A stretch of DNA of 64,000 nt from Gracilariopsis chorda (Eukaryota > Rhodophyta > Florideophyceae > Gracilariales > Gracilariaceae): positions 105,692 through 169,691 of the forward strand of contig NBIV01000166.1 of assembly GCA_003194525.1 (NCBI GenBank), written 5' to 3'. Below the pieces are notes generated by a model that was given only the letters and a program-made list of their open reading frames with translations, did not search any database and was not told the origin of the DNA. The position numbers and the translations under genes were made by a program. The stretch's first letter is position 1. Each line of letters opens with the position of its first letter. This document shows positions 39,709 to 50,354 of this stretch, piece after piece.

Positions 39709-39749
39709 GTTAAGTGGAGCTTGGTCGAATAGACCAAGCTCCATTTAAC
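39709..39749. repeat. Inverted repeat, 18-bp arms, 5-nt loop
   Basis: Arms 39709-39726 and 39732-39749 pair with one mismatch around the loop GAATA. The inner 12 bp (TGGAGCTTGGTC) are perfect. It could be a transcript hairpin, terminator-like structure or protein site. It stands 22 bases before a CAAGGGTA/TACCGTTGTA motif cluster. Confidence 0.8.
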
Positions 39750-40410
39750 TTCCCTTTTCTTGGTCTCCACCAAGGGTACCGTTGTACGTGCACTACCGAG
39801 AACGTAAACATCTACAGTATCCACCGGTGGGGACGGTGATACTAGAACGGCACGTGATCCAGTTGGAGTGCTTCCAGGAAATCTACGCAAAACGCTAATG
39901 CATCCATTAATGGTGACGTAACTGCGACAGGGGCAGAGGTTGAGCTACAAGCGTTCACGAGACTCGCTGATCGCGCAAACAAGTCTCATTGACCCCAAAG
40001 TGATACGAGACGATGAGTAATTAAATGAAAGAAATTTGCAAGAAGTCGTCAGCAGCACACGCAACGGATACGTTTTGCAGGCACCACGAGAAAGTCTTAT
40101 CTGAAGCTTGGAAGAACGTATGTCTCTTTGTCTGGAATGTTGTATGTAAGTGCTCATCATTACAACCTTTTTCCTCGTTCATGTCGTTTTCCGCGCACAA
40201 ATTGTAGGGGTCGCAGCATGCCGCTCTACCAATTGCTGATGATACGAAGGAATATCTTGATGCCGACGCTGCTGGTTCTCACAATGCCATACCCCATGTA
40301 TCCGCACACATGCACGGAGTCTTCCCCACGCTTCTTCCCGAAGCGTGCTTGCACAAAGCTAACTTTAACCCCTCGGTATTACCGAAGAGAAAAAGTTGGC
40401 CATAATCGTG

Positions 40411-40461
40411 GTTCTACGCTTTGATAGCTTATCAACTCACGAAGCTATCAAAGCATAGAAC
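40411..40461. repeat. Inverted repeat, 20-bp arms with imperfect extension
   Basis: Arms 40411-40430 and 40442-40461 pair with a single mismatch (C opposite A; a G-U wobble if transcribed from the minus strand) around an 11-base loop. Pairing continues outward for about 6-10 more bases with two further mismatches. An imperfect stem of this length resembles a small-RNA precursor, although a DNA palindrome is equally possible. Confidence 0.75.
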
Positions 40462-40842
40462 TATGATCAAGCTGCCGTCATATGTGTCTTACGTGTACAG
40501 CGCGGGCGCTTCAATCTCAAATCAGCACTGTTCCATTACAAATAAAAAGAAATAATTGAATGTTGTACCAGTGACTAAGTTTTGTCGGCACGGACGGGCG
40601 TCGGGTGTCACACAAGACCGACGATGGTGCGAGGCCGAGACATTTGGCAAAGTTGCAGCGTCGTAGCGAGTTGGCATTCTTTCGTCGCGACGTGCTGATT
40701 TGTTTCATGTTCCTCTTTCTGTAGTTTGGCCAAGCTAAAACGGTGCTTTTTCGCCACGAACGTGTCACCGCACACGAGCAAAGAAGAACTCCAAAAGCGT
40801 GAACGCGGTGTACGGTGGGTGCTGTACTCGTTGCGATACAAA

Positions 40843-41256
40843 ATGGCCAGTCGGCTTCTTGCGCAGATAATCTTGATGGGCGGTACATACGTAGCCAGAG
40901 CGTTTGTACAGGCATACCAACAAGCGCTGGTGAACAGCGCGCGCAGCGGGGGAGGCGCCGGCGGCACGGCCAGGGCACTGCGAGGTAAAATCGGTGCGGA
41001 AGAAGCGTCGCAAATTCTGGGTGTGACTAAAAATGCCGGGCTGAAGGACATTTACAAACGGTACGACAGACTGTTCACAGCAAACGATCCTTCAAAGGGA
41101 GGAAGCTTGTATTTGCAAGCAAAGATTCATCACGCGAAGATGGAGCTGGAAAAACAGGCAATTGCTAGGGGAGAACAACCGCCACCGCCACCGCAGATGG
41201 CGCGGGAACCGCTGGATGGAAAGTCGGATGGGTCTGGATCTGCAGGGTCTAGGTAG
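40843..41256 (+). CDS. PAM16: Pam16/Tim16, J-like subunit of the mitochondrial import motor
   Basis: 137 residues. Forms a heterodimer with the J-protein Pam18 at the TIM23 channel and restrains its stimulation of mtHsp70. Seen: an N-terminal hydrophobic segment (LAQIILMGGTYVARAFVQAYQQAL), the family EEASQILGV segment, then a degenerate J domain in which HPD is replaced (KRYDRLFTANDPSKGGSLYLQAKI). That substitution defines Pam16 and argues against Pam18. The tail is Pro/Gly/Ser-rich. The start at 40843 gives the usual MASRLLAQ-type N-terminus; an upstream frame to 40726 is open but atypical. Confidence 0.92.
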   Translation: MASRLLAQIILMGGTYVARAFVQAYQQALVNSARSGGGAGGTARALRGKIGAEEASQILGVTKNAGLKDIYKRYDRLFTANDPSKGGSLYLQAKIHHAKMELEKQAIARGEQPPPPPQMAREPLDGKSDGSGSAGSR

Positions 41257-42454
41257 ACGGTCGTTGGTGCTATTTGTTGGTGCTACGATGTACTTCGATG
41301 TTCCATGTGGGAGAATGATCACTGTGGGGTGTGCGACCGAGGCGTAAATGGGGTTGCCGTGGAAAGCGGACGTAGGCAATTTTTGTGACAGAAAGGCTGA
41401 ATTGCTGAGCTCGCTATTCGCAAACCGTCATCGCGTGGCGACTGAAGTTAATACGGGTAGTAGAAGGCTAAACGCGGCAAAGTATCGGCCATACTGGCGT
41501 GATGATTGCGACATTGTTGTGTCGAGCGTTTCAGTCGAGGCTCTATTGAGAGCCAGTTGAGCACACATGGGCGCAGGTGGTACGGGTTAAAACCGTAGAT
41601 GTAACGGAGAAAGGCGTATGATAAGGACCAGAAAGTTGGGAACGAGTTGGGTTCATGCTTGGAGGTGGTGCCGGGCATCAAGACACACAGCAATGTCAAG
41701 ATGGCGTAGAAGACTTGGGTTGTTCACAGCAGCAACGGTAACCGCACCGGGAGCAAGAGAACTGCGGTTAGCGAAAGGGCTATCCAGCACAATCGGATGT
41801 GTGCTGCGCCAATAGTTGCACAGCAGCGAATAAATCCACGTGCTCTGCTCGCTTGTTTCCGTTGAGTAACCCTTCACCTGAGCTTCAACTGGAGGGCCGT
41901 TTATCATAAAAATTTTCTACGTCGCCAATTCGAATTCGCAAAGGATTGGACACGCATCGTGGGATATGTATATGACATACAAGGGTAGACTATCTATACC
42001 GATTTCGGCGGCGTGCCACGGGCCAGCCATTCGCTCACGTCCAACAATGTATCCAGAACGCTATCTTCGTTCCGAAAGGACATCATAACAAGCCAATAAA
42101 CGTCTTCGTCACGTGGGTGTCTTCGTTTTCTCTTCGTGTACGATAGATTCTCAGCATGGTTATACACCGACGTGTACTCCGATATGTGCACGTCGTGCCC
42201 AATCACGACCATGCCTGGTGACTGGTCCAACCATCCAACCATGATACAGTCACTGCCTCATAAGCAAAGCTTCCTTCACCGCCAGAGCCCCCTTACCACC
42301 ACTACTCCCTCCACCCCCGCTCATAATCACCCGAACCTGTCCCTCCTCTGCCATCGAAACCTCTTTCCGAAAAGCACTTCGCTCACTGCTAACTTCGGCT
42401 CAACAGTTCTTCACGCCCTTCAAACTACCGCTTTCTAACTAACCCCCATTACAA
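41257..42454. other. 1.2-kb gap, no gene
   Basis: Only chance frames. Contains TAACCCTT at 41867-41874 and CAAGGGTA at 41980-41987. The final 200 bases, C-rich and pyrimidine-rich, are the likely 5' leader and promoter of the tetraspanin-like gene. Confidence 0.5.
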
Positions 42455-43138
42455 ATGGCTAAGCACGAGAGGAATCGCGCCGTTCGCATATATCACGGCT
42501 TCGTCGCGCTCTTACTCCTTTTGGGCGGCGGTGCACTTCTAGGTGTTGGTATCTGGCTGCACGTCACTGACAATGGAGGCCCAGTCGGTCTGGACTACAA
42601 CAACGACAGCTTCTTCGACCTCGTCATTCACGTTGGTATAGCCGCCATGATTGCAGGCAGTTTCCTTATCCTCACCGGCATTGTATCTCTCATCACCCTT
42701 GTGCGAAATTGTCTTGGCGTAACTTTCCGTGTAATCTACGTTCTCATGGGTCTCGTCATCTTTATCGTTCTAGTCGGTGCCACTGTCGTCTCTTCCATAA
42801 TTGTGCATAACAAGGACGATCTTTCTGTACGAGACACTCTTCGCAGTGCATGGGTTCATACTGTCTCCAGAGACCCGGATGTCATCTGTCGAATTGAGAG
42901 GAACCTGGAATGCCGCGGCTTCCTGGATAACGACTGCGTGAGATGTACCTCTGTTCTGGATGATGGTTGTGCTGAAGCAACAACATGTGCGAAATGCTCA
43001 GACACAAGGGATCCGTCGTTTGGCTGCTACAGCAACATTATCAGAGACTTCAACAGAATCTTCTTGCCTAGTGCCATCGTTGCAGCAGTTCTTGCGCTCA
43101 TTCAACTGGTAGACGTGTTCGTCACTTGTGCTTTGTAG
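42455..43138 (+). CDS. Tetraspanin-like four-span membrane protein
   Basis: 227 residues. Four hydrophobic spans at about 11-32, 54-80, 88-114 and 200-222, with a short first loop and a large, Cys-rich second loop. That loop contains IERNLECRGFLDNDCVRC and further cysteines that could form disulfides. The canonical CCG of animal tetraspanins is absent; ECRGF stands in a comparable place. Topology and cysteine layout fit the tetraspanin superfamily, which organises membrane microdomains. Another four-span family cannot be excluded. Confidence 0.65.
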   Translation: MAKHERNRAVRIYHGFVALLLLLGGGALLGVGIWLHVTDNGGPVGLDYNNDSFFDLVIHVGIAAMIAGSFLILTGIVSLITLVRNCLGVTFRVIYVLMGLVIFIVLVGATVVSSIIVHNKDDLSVRDTLRSAWVHTVSRDPDVICRIERNLECRGFLDNDCVRCTSVLDDGCAEATTCAKCSDTRDPSFGCYSNIIRDFNRIFLPSAIVAAVLALIQLVDVFVTCAL

Positions 43139-44064
43139 CTTTCTTTCCCAGCCGTAGACTTAAGTATATTAAGTATATAAAGACAGTTCCGAACTTGTTT
43201 CGCTTTCGGGTTCACACTGCTTGCGTTTTGTCCGTCAGGGCGGTTCGGTCCTTCTACACCTACAATGTGAGCTGGAAAGTGAACAATGAACAATTACCTT
43301 TCGGGAGTGTCCTTTTACCCAAAGACTCTTTTCAGTAGCATTAGTTGTTCTCTTCTTGCACAGAATCTTAAGACGACAGGAGTGCCGCTCATGGAACTGT
43401 ACAGTCGCTAGGGACGCTCGACTACTCCGATTTCACCAGGTAATTTAATGACGGACTTCTCTAACGAGCTGTCCTCGGCCTTAGCAGGGAACGGTTCCCT
43501 TGCGATAAGAGCTACTTGACCATACATGCACACATTTGATAGATTTGTGCCCTATCCCTTGTGCCTTGTAAGCTAACAACATGACCTTAGTAAGGACTCC
43601 TTACCTTCTGACAAGTTACGTGCCTATGATTCTGTAACACATCTCGCAACCGGATCCAATTCCGGCATCTGATCTGGTGTCGGTTCGCGACAATCTGGTC
43701 ATGTCACTCAACCATTGTTAGATGAGAAGCTGATATTTGTATTAGAAATCGCTTAAAAATATCGCTAATACACAAATCGCACTGCGGTTGAGATGAATCT
43801 ACGCCGGATCGAGCTCAGGGGATCCCTTTCTCGTGACTTCTCACCGCGCTTGGCCACATGCTCTCCAACAATACCTAATTTCTACCGTTCCAAACCTGAA
43901 TCGGCGCCAAGGCCCAGTTTTCTCACCACCGAAAGTAACTGGTAATTGCTTCATTCCCGAGGGAAGGCATCGCATCCTTCGTTGTACTCATTCCCATTCT
44001 CTCTCGATCTGAGAAGTTTGAGTAATTTCTTTCTGATCACGGAAACTGCCTCACACGGCTCACC
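43139..44064. other. Gap upstream of HemB with A/T-rich imperfect inverted repeat
   Basis: Holds the HemB promoter. An imperfect inverted repeat (ATTTGTATTAG at about 43735-43745 against CTAATACACAAAT at 43765-43777) is the main structure. TATATAAAG at about 43174 is TATA-like but too far from the HemB ATG to be its box. Confidence 0.45.
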
Positions 44065-45270
44065 ATGTCTCTGCAACTTACCTTCATAGGAACTCCCGTC
44101 ACTGCTCGCAAAGAGTTTTCTGGCGATTCAGTATTTGTCTGCACTCCGAAACGCCCCGGTAGACTCTCTACGCCACGTGCCGCAGCCATTACCGATCGCT
44201 CCGTTCGAGAGCCTCTACCCCATCTTCGAGTCAACGAAAAAGGTGGAATATGGGTGCCTCAGCGCGCTCGACCACGTAGGAATCGTAAGAACGAGGGATT
44301 GCGTTCCATGGTGCGCGAAAACATTGTCCTACCGGCCAACTTTATCTACCCACTATTTATTCACACTGAGGATTACAACCAACCTATTGGAGCAATGCCT
44401 GGATGCGAGCGACATACGTTGGATAGTATGCTGAAGGAGGTGGGTGAAGCGCATGCCCTTGGCGTGAATTCTGTCGTGCTATTCCCAAAGATTCCAGATT
44501 CCTTGAAGTCGAACACCGCGGATGAGTGCTACAATCCGGACGGCCTTATTCCCAGGGCAATCAGTTCCATTAAGGCCAAGTACCCTAATGTGTCGGTGTG
44601 GACCGACGTAGCACTCGATCCGTACTCGGACCAAGGACACGACGGTGTTGTGTCCTCGGACAATCTCGGAGATGGTGGCAAGGGCAGAATCTTGAATGAC
44701 GAGACGGTTGAGCAGCTTTGCAGACAGGCTTTGTGCCAAGCGAGAGCGGGAGCCGATGTCGTATCTCCTTCAGATATGATGGATGGAAGGATAGGCGCCA
44801 TTCGTGACACCTTGGACTCTCATGGATTCACAGATGTGTCAATCGTTTCGTACTGCGCGAAGTATGCATCTGCGTTCTATGGGCCATTCAGGGAGGCACT
44901 AGACTCTGCCCCGAGGGAAGACTCCAATGCGCCAGCAAACAAGAAGACGTACCAAATGGACCCTGCAAACTCTCGCGAGGCTCTTATCGAAGCCGCCTTG
45001 GATGTGGCTGAGGGTGCGGACATGCTGATGGTGAAGCCGGGAATGCCATTTTTGGACATCATATTCAGGTTGAAGCAGCAAACCAGTGTACCTATTGCAG
45101 CGTACCACGTTAGTGGGGAATATGCTATGATGAAAGCTGCCGCGCAAAACGGTTGGCTTGATGAGAGAACATCTGTTCTCGAAGCTCTACTCTGCTTTAA
45201 GCGTGCTGGTGCTGATGCTATTTTGACATACTATGCCAAGCAGGCGGCGCAGTGGATACAGGACTCATGA
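44065..45270 (+). CDS. HEMB: Delta-aminolevulinic acid dehydratase (porphobilinogen synthase), plastid type
   Basis: Condenses two 5-aminolevulinate molecules to porphobilinogen, the first common tetrapyrrole step for heme, chlorophyll and bilins. 401 residues. About 70 N-terminal residues form a Ser/Arg/Thr-rich, weakly acidic leader like a transit peptide, then the mature enzyme from RPRRNRKNEGLRSMVREN. The metal site is the Asp-rich plant type, DVALDPYSDQGHDGVV, instead of the Cys-rich zinc site of animals and yeast. The two Schiff-base lysines are K266 (SYCAKYASAFYGPFREA) and K324 (MLMVKPGMPFLD). The start is in a strong caccATG context. Confidence 0.96.
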   Translation: MSLQLTFIGTPVTARKEFSGDSVFVCTPKRPGRLSTPRAAAITDRSVREPLPHLRVNEKGGIWVPQRARPRRNRKNEGLRSMVRENIVLPANFIYPLFIHTEDYNQPIGAMPGCERHTLDSMLKEVGEAHALGVNSVVLFPKIPDSLKSNTADECYNPDGLIPRAISSIKAKYPNVSVWTDVALDPYSDQGHDGVVSSDNLGDGGKGRILNDETVEQLCRQALCQARAGADVVSPSDMMDGRIGAIRDTLDSHGFTDVSIVSYCAKYASAFYGPFREALDSAPREDSNAPANKKTYQMDPANSREALIEAALDVAEGADMLMVKPGMPFLDIIFRLKQQTSVPIAAYHVSGEYAMMKAAAQNGWLDERTSVLEALLCFKRAGADAILTYYAKQAAQWIQDS

Positions 45271-45736
45271 GCATCGTCCCATGAACGTGTCCACCGTGCT
45301 GAATGGGCCTAGGACCAAAGAGAAACACAAAGTCTATAAATGAGGTCACACGTTAGTGCAGCTACCATAGTGTCATAAACATACAAGGATGAGTGGTAGG
45401 GTTAGTGCCACTTTAAATAGTGGTTCGCTTTCCTGCTTCGTCCTGGTCTTGTGTGGGAACAGTGGCACAATCACTTCGATGTACTCAAAGGCTGCAATTT
45501 GACTCTTGTAGTGTTCCCAGTTTGTCTAGCATCAGTTTCCTTCCAGAAAAGCTGCATTGGTTGCAACTGTCCGGTACACACATGATGCACTATCTGCAGA
45601 GCTGTATCAACGGTTCGCTCATATTTCACCTGTATCGAAGTTAACCATAGCGAAACGAAACACATGTCAGCATGAGATACATGCAAAAACGATCCTTCAT
45701 GTACTTTGTACATTGGGCATTTCAGAATCAGTCCAG
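45271..45736. other. Gap between convergent HemB and PRAI genes
   Basis: 466 bases of 3' flanks. A TAGGGTTAG near 45397 loosely resembles the recurrent motif. No gene seen. Confidence 0.5.
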
Positions 45737-46459
45737 TTAATGAAGAAGGACATCACTCGAATAGGATTCCACGACGTTTCGCAGAAAATCATACAAACGA
45801 TGTTCGTCCTTTTTACATTTGTCTTCACCAGTCACCCCCGTGGCCACATCTACCCCACTCGGTCTCAAGGTACTGATTGCTTCCTTTACATTTTGCGGAT
45901 AAAGTCCACCGGCCAAAAGCCATGAATGCTCTGGCGGCGTAAATCTCTTCCAATCAAATGGGATTCCTGTCCCACCGCCTTTAGTATCGAAAATTGACCA
46001 AAGGGCAGCACCACGTGTTGAATGGGTGGGAGCAGATACCGTGCCATTCGGTGATACATCACGCACGTCTATCCAGTCCAACTTGGTTTCAGTGGTGCTA
46101 TCAGTCCAGTCAGATCTGCATCCCGGACCATGAAGCTGGCAGGTACTTACATCGATTTTCTTGCAGATTTCATCCATTTGCTTTACCGTTTCGTCCACAA
46201 AGAGGGCAACGGGCCGCACGTCAGCCCTTTTTGCCACCCTGGATATTTCGAAAGCGGTCTGTGGGTTGACTGAACGCCGTGACTTTGGCCACAGAACCAT
46301 ACCGATCATAAGATCAACATTAGCAGGCAACACCTCCTTGGCAGCCCTCACGATCATACGAGCGTCATCTGGACTAACAACGCCACATACTTTGACTGCC
46401 TTCAAGTCTGACATGCGAGGCGGAGAGAAATGAGCAAATGATAAGTGTAGAGGGCACAT
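45737..46459 (-). CDS. PAI: Phosphoribosylanthranilate isomerase
   Basis: Isomerises phosphoribosylanthranilate in tryptophan biosynthesis. 240 residues, or 225 if the second ATG (46412-46414) is used. A single TIM-barrel enzyme, not fused to indole-glycerol-phosphate synthase. Seen: AVKVCGV with the catalytic Cys, VALFVDE, CQLHG, FDTKGGGTGIPFDW, LLAGGLYPQNVKEAI and SGVDVATGVTGEDKCKKD, in family order. The C-terminal phosphate-binding GVDVATGV is one residue different from the common GVDVSSGV. No clear transit peptide is seen with either start, so targeting is uncertain. Confidence 0.92.
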   Translation of the reverse strand: MCPLHLSFAHFSPPRMSDLKAVKVCGVVSPDDARMIVRAAKEVLPANVDLMIGMVLWPKSRRSVNPQTAFEISRVAKRADVRPVALFVDETVKQMDEICKKIDVSTCQLHGPGCRSDWTDSTTETKLDWIDVRDVSPNGTVSAPTHSTRGAALWSIFDTKGGGTGIPFDWKRFTPPEHSWLLAGGLYPQNVKEAISTLRPSGVDVATGVTGEDKCKKDEHRLYDFLRNVVESYSSDVLLH

Positions 46460-49400
46460 TCTAAATCCGAAGAACGTGGGAAGCGGGGGCCAACAGCTGC
46501 TATGGAGAGATCGATCAGCAGTTAGAACTTGGGTGATCTCTCTGAACCGTCAAAGACCCTCCTATGAAACCTGTTAGGCATAAGCGCGTTAACTACGCAT
46601 GTGATCCGCAGGAATGCACGAAGATAACGGGCTTGATATTGTGGTGATTGATATCCACCTGGTGACTTCGCATCACCGAGGAAAGATCATGATGTATGGT
46701 AGGCAGAGACTGGAAGCATCTTGTCGACCGTAGATTTGCATGCCAACCTTGAACTCTTGCAAACGCAGATCAGCACCGCCGAGGAAATCAGATCACGGAG
46801 AAATTAAAGATCTCGAAATCCGGAGCTACAGTAGCCCTCTTTGATGCAAAGTCCCTGCTTTCTCGGGACAACTCGTCATTGTGTCAGCTGGCCGGGGATC
46901 CTCATGCTCTTCTGCTATCTTACTACAACGGTACAGCAGATGGCTGATGGGGATAATGAGAACAACGGATTAATTTACTCTGTATGGATACGAGGGGTAT
47001 AGGCATGCTTTATGCGAAAGGGATAGTTGCCACCGCATCCCCCATTGCATTACCCACTGCTGAGCTTTGCGATGGTCGGCGCACTTGAGGGTGTTTGGAA
47101 GATGTTCAGACTTCACTTTGGCAAGGACAATGCACCAACCACGAAAGTGTAATGCTCTGGCTAGTGACTGAAATATCCGGCTTACGTCCGAACGAACAGT
47201 CCATTTAGGGAAAGATATCAAAGTCAAACGCAATTTGTCAGTTTTGTTCGCAGTTATAGGCGTTGCGCGTGATTTGTGCGTGTCTGCCAGCTGCGCTACT
47301 TCTCCGAAAGCGCGCTACGAACATAAAGAGCTATTCTTAACGTAACAGAAACTATTTTTCGAAGTCGAGGTTTAGAAGAAGAACATTGTAATTCCAGTAG
47401 CGCATCCTACTAGCTTCCCTCTGTTGTGCTCTGTAACACTAAGCGTGTTGACACGTGAGAAGTGCGTCGCTTAGGACAACGCAACGCAATAGAAGAACTC
47501 AAGTCCTCCTCTGACAGTCTTTTGCGCAATGTGAAATAGTTTGATCCCATCGAAGTAGGTATGCCTACAAAAATAAGTACAGTTGTGGTTATTGTGAACA
47601 GTAGATAGCATTCTCAGAATGTGTTGGTGCACAGTTCCAATGCTTGAGCCTGAACCAGATGCGCCTGGTAGGTAATCCTTAGTTATAATAACTTGAATCA
47701 AGAATAATCATCTGCAATAATGATCACGCAGGATAGGGCGAATCGTCAATATGTTGTTTCGAAGTTCTGAACATTATCTTTAGCATATGCTATCCTGGTG
47801 CAACACTGGGGAAATTCGCTGCATTGACTTCATTCTTTCTCACTTTTTCCTGAGAATGCTGTCTTGTTGTTCTGAATTTCTACAATAGCCTTGCATGAAT
47901 TGGAGGATAAGATCATGCACGGGGAGGTCTTTGACCTTCTTTTGCGAAAACAAAGGTGATATGAGTCTTCGCAACCTTGTACACGTAATAAAGGGACAGT
48001 ATAGTGTCAGCGAACTGCAGATCGAAGACACTATCAGGATGCGGAGGGCTTGGATGGCAGTGTGTTACTGAAGTGGGCGGGTAGCGGTAGACTGCTAACC
48101 CCCTAACTAAAGCTTTAGAAGGACGACACTTTAATAGAGAAGTCTAAAACTCTTTCTATCAATGTGTCTACTAGCTAGACCCTTACATGTTTTGTAAGAC
48201 TTGTGGCGATATGCGTAAGGTCCACAGCACTGGCAGACGCCCCCTCAAAGATCGGACCAGCTGTCACGGTGTGGACAGATCGTATGCTTATTGGTTCAGA
48301 CATCAGTTCGTCTTACATCGATATCCAATGATATTGCAGAATACAACAAATCACGAACAGGCTGTCCGTAAAAGTCCAATGACTTCGCAAGAATTCCCAA
48401 TATCTCGGAGATACAATGCTCGATTGGGAGGTCTTTGCAATGGTTTTCTAGCAGTGCAGGAATGATACCGATCGTGTTGACCGCACCAACATTTCATGAT
48501 GGATTTCAGTCGATTCATCAGGATCGCTAGCAATTGAAGGTCAGCGTCACATGAAGATTGTTAGCGGGATCAGACCCTGTTCAGAGTTTGAGACTGCTTG
48601 ATGACCGTATTTAAAGGGCGTCACCCCCGAATAACCTCATTGTTAATGCAGAGGCAACATGCCATATTTGGAAACACAGACATCTGATCGGGAGAGAACC
48701 ACTTGACATGGTTCCATTCCACCAAGTTGCTGCTGGATCCGAACAAGCATGAAAGAACTGACGAAGTCAAAGACACAGCGTGAAGTTTCTGAAGCTGTTT
48801 TTGTCTGCTCTTGATATAGTACAAGGGAGCTAGTCGGCTCGGCAAACAACCATCGATGCGAACGAGCGTTGCGATTATCCACCACACGTTGCGTGCGATA
48901 CTTCCACCAACATAATAGCATATAATATATGCTAAGAGCGGCGCCAACCTTGTGTTACAACGGGTTTCTCCACGTTTGCTCGTTACGTAACAGTGTGGGA
49001 TGGGACTTCACAACTTCGGTGCTGGACAAAAAAAAACGACCTGAAGCGATGCTTGCATGGGGACAAACACCTAGTCTGTGCTGTCGTGTCTCATAAGATC
49101 TCCCAAGCAACACAATCCCCTGGCCCACTCATTAGCAGATTATGCCCAAATTTATTGAAATAGTTGTTTCTGGCACTATGCCAACAGTGTCGCGCAGTCA
49201 GATAGTCGAACTATGTCGTTTTTGGCATCATTGTTATCCCGCTGAAGAGATAATTATCAAGCGGTGATCCTTTCTCCCATACTTCCACACACATGCGGTA
49301 AATGGATATGTGATGCATTTGAATACCCTCACCGAGCCCTCTCGCGAAGAACCTGAAGCTCCCTTCTCTTTCACGTTTTCCTGAATACATTGATCCTTAC

Positions 49401-49487
49401 TAGTCATACCAACCTTCCATTGGCTTGAAACGAACGTTCGCATTGTCTTCTTGAAATCCATCCCCTTTATCCGTGCGTAGCACCGCA
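46460..49487. other. 3-kb gap, no recognisable gene
   Basis: The longest gene-free stretch. Holds TACAACGGTACAG at 46924-46936, an 8-bp inverted repeat ATAGTGTC/GACACTAT at 48001-48034, and several 60-110-codon frames with no domain. No tRNA or other structured RNA could be recognised by eye. Confidence 0.45.
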
Positions 49488-50075
49488 ATGTCTCTGCTCC
49501 GTCGTTCCGCGTTGCTCTTTCGGACCATCACTGCCCAGCAGTTCCGTCCCTTGGCGTCCACTCCCACAGCGCAGCCCGCCACGCCACCGGAAAGCGAAAC
49601 GAAGAGCTCTGGTAGTGATCGAGGTCTCGGAACTGTGAGAGATGTACTCAAAACGAAAGGTGAGAAGTTCTTCTACACCTTTGGTGACGCTCTTGTGTAC
49701 GATGCCGTCAAGGAGATGGTCAAGCACAACATTGGCTCGCTCATCATCGTCGAAGGCGATGACAAGAAGCCGGTCGGTATCGTAACGGAGACTGATTACC
49801 TCAACAAGGTCATTGTTCGTGGTCGGTCCAGCAAGTCTACTCTGGTTCGCGACATCATGAGTACGAAGAAGTTCACCTTCGTAAACCCCGATGCCACTCT
49901 GACGGAGTGCATGGAGCTCATGACTGTAAGACGCATCAGGCATATCCCAGTGGTTGAGGAAGGAAGTCATAAGGTATTGGGAATGGTATCCATCGGTGAT
50001 ATTGTTAGTGAGCTAGTTGCCGCACACAAGAGGGAGGGAGAACACATGAGGTCCTTTATCTCTGGTTCGTATTAA
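49488..50075 (+). CDS. Mitochondrial CBS-domain-pair protein
   Basis: 195 residues. The first 35 or so (MSLLRRSALLFRTITAQQFRP) form an Arg/Ser-rich, acid-poor amphipathic presequence for mitochondria, or possibly plastids. The rest is a tandem CBS pair (Bateman module), about residues 45-105 and 115-175. Seen: VYDAVKEMVKHNIGSLIIVE, PVGIVTETDYLNKVI, TLTECMELMTVRRIRHIPVVE and VLGMVSIGDIVSELV. Plant CBSX-type proteins of this size bind adenosine nucleotides and regulate thioredoxins, so a similar role is possible. The frame opens at a GTG at 49473; the first ATG is used. Confidence 0.9.
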   Translation: MSLLRRSALLFRTITAQQFRPLASTPTAQPATPPESETKSSGSDRGLGTVRDVLKTKGEKFFYTFGDALVYDAVKEMVKHNIGSLIIVEGDDKKPVGIVTETDYLNKVIVRGRSSKSTLVRDIMSTKKFTFVNPDATLTECMELMTVRRIRHIPVVEEGSHKVLGMVSIGDIVSELVAAHKREGEHMRSFISGSY

Positions 50076-50354
50076 CGGTGTACCTCGCTAAACGTGTGTT
50101 TATGTCGTCAACATAGCAAAGGAAGGCATTTACTGCTTCACGTAGAAGCGACCCATGTAAACATATATAATGTGTACCTTGCGCCATCGTAATCTTCAGC
50201 TTGCATGCTCATTCAAAGATGTCATTGTTGTGATGATAACTCTCATCGTATCCCTCGCCACCGGGGCTGTATCTTTTAGGCCCTCCTGAGAAGGGTAACG
50301 TTCTAATACCATTCGCCTAAGATTGGTGACAAAAACATCCACGTCTTCCCATGA

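Larger units (their letters stand above)
39170..40842. other. 1.7-kb divergent gap with two strong hairpins
   Basis: No gene seen. Holds an 18-bp-arm inverted repeat at 39709-39749 and a 20-bp-arm one at 40411-40461 (both listed), CAAGGGTA copies at 39557-39564 and 39771-39778, and a minus-strand TACAACGGTA at 39777-39786. The Pam16 frame stays open back to 40726, but the domain starts at the ATG at 40843. Confidence 0.5.

Noticed and set aside
46970-47233. 87-codon frame in the 3-kb gap
   Set aside because: Trp-rich but with no repeat, domain or conserved motif; compatible with chance.
49473-49487. Five-residue longer start for the CBS protein
   Set aside because: It uses GTG; the ATG at 49488 gives a standard presequence.
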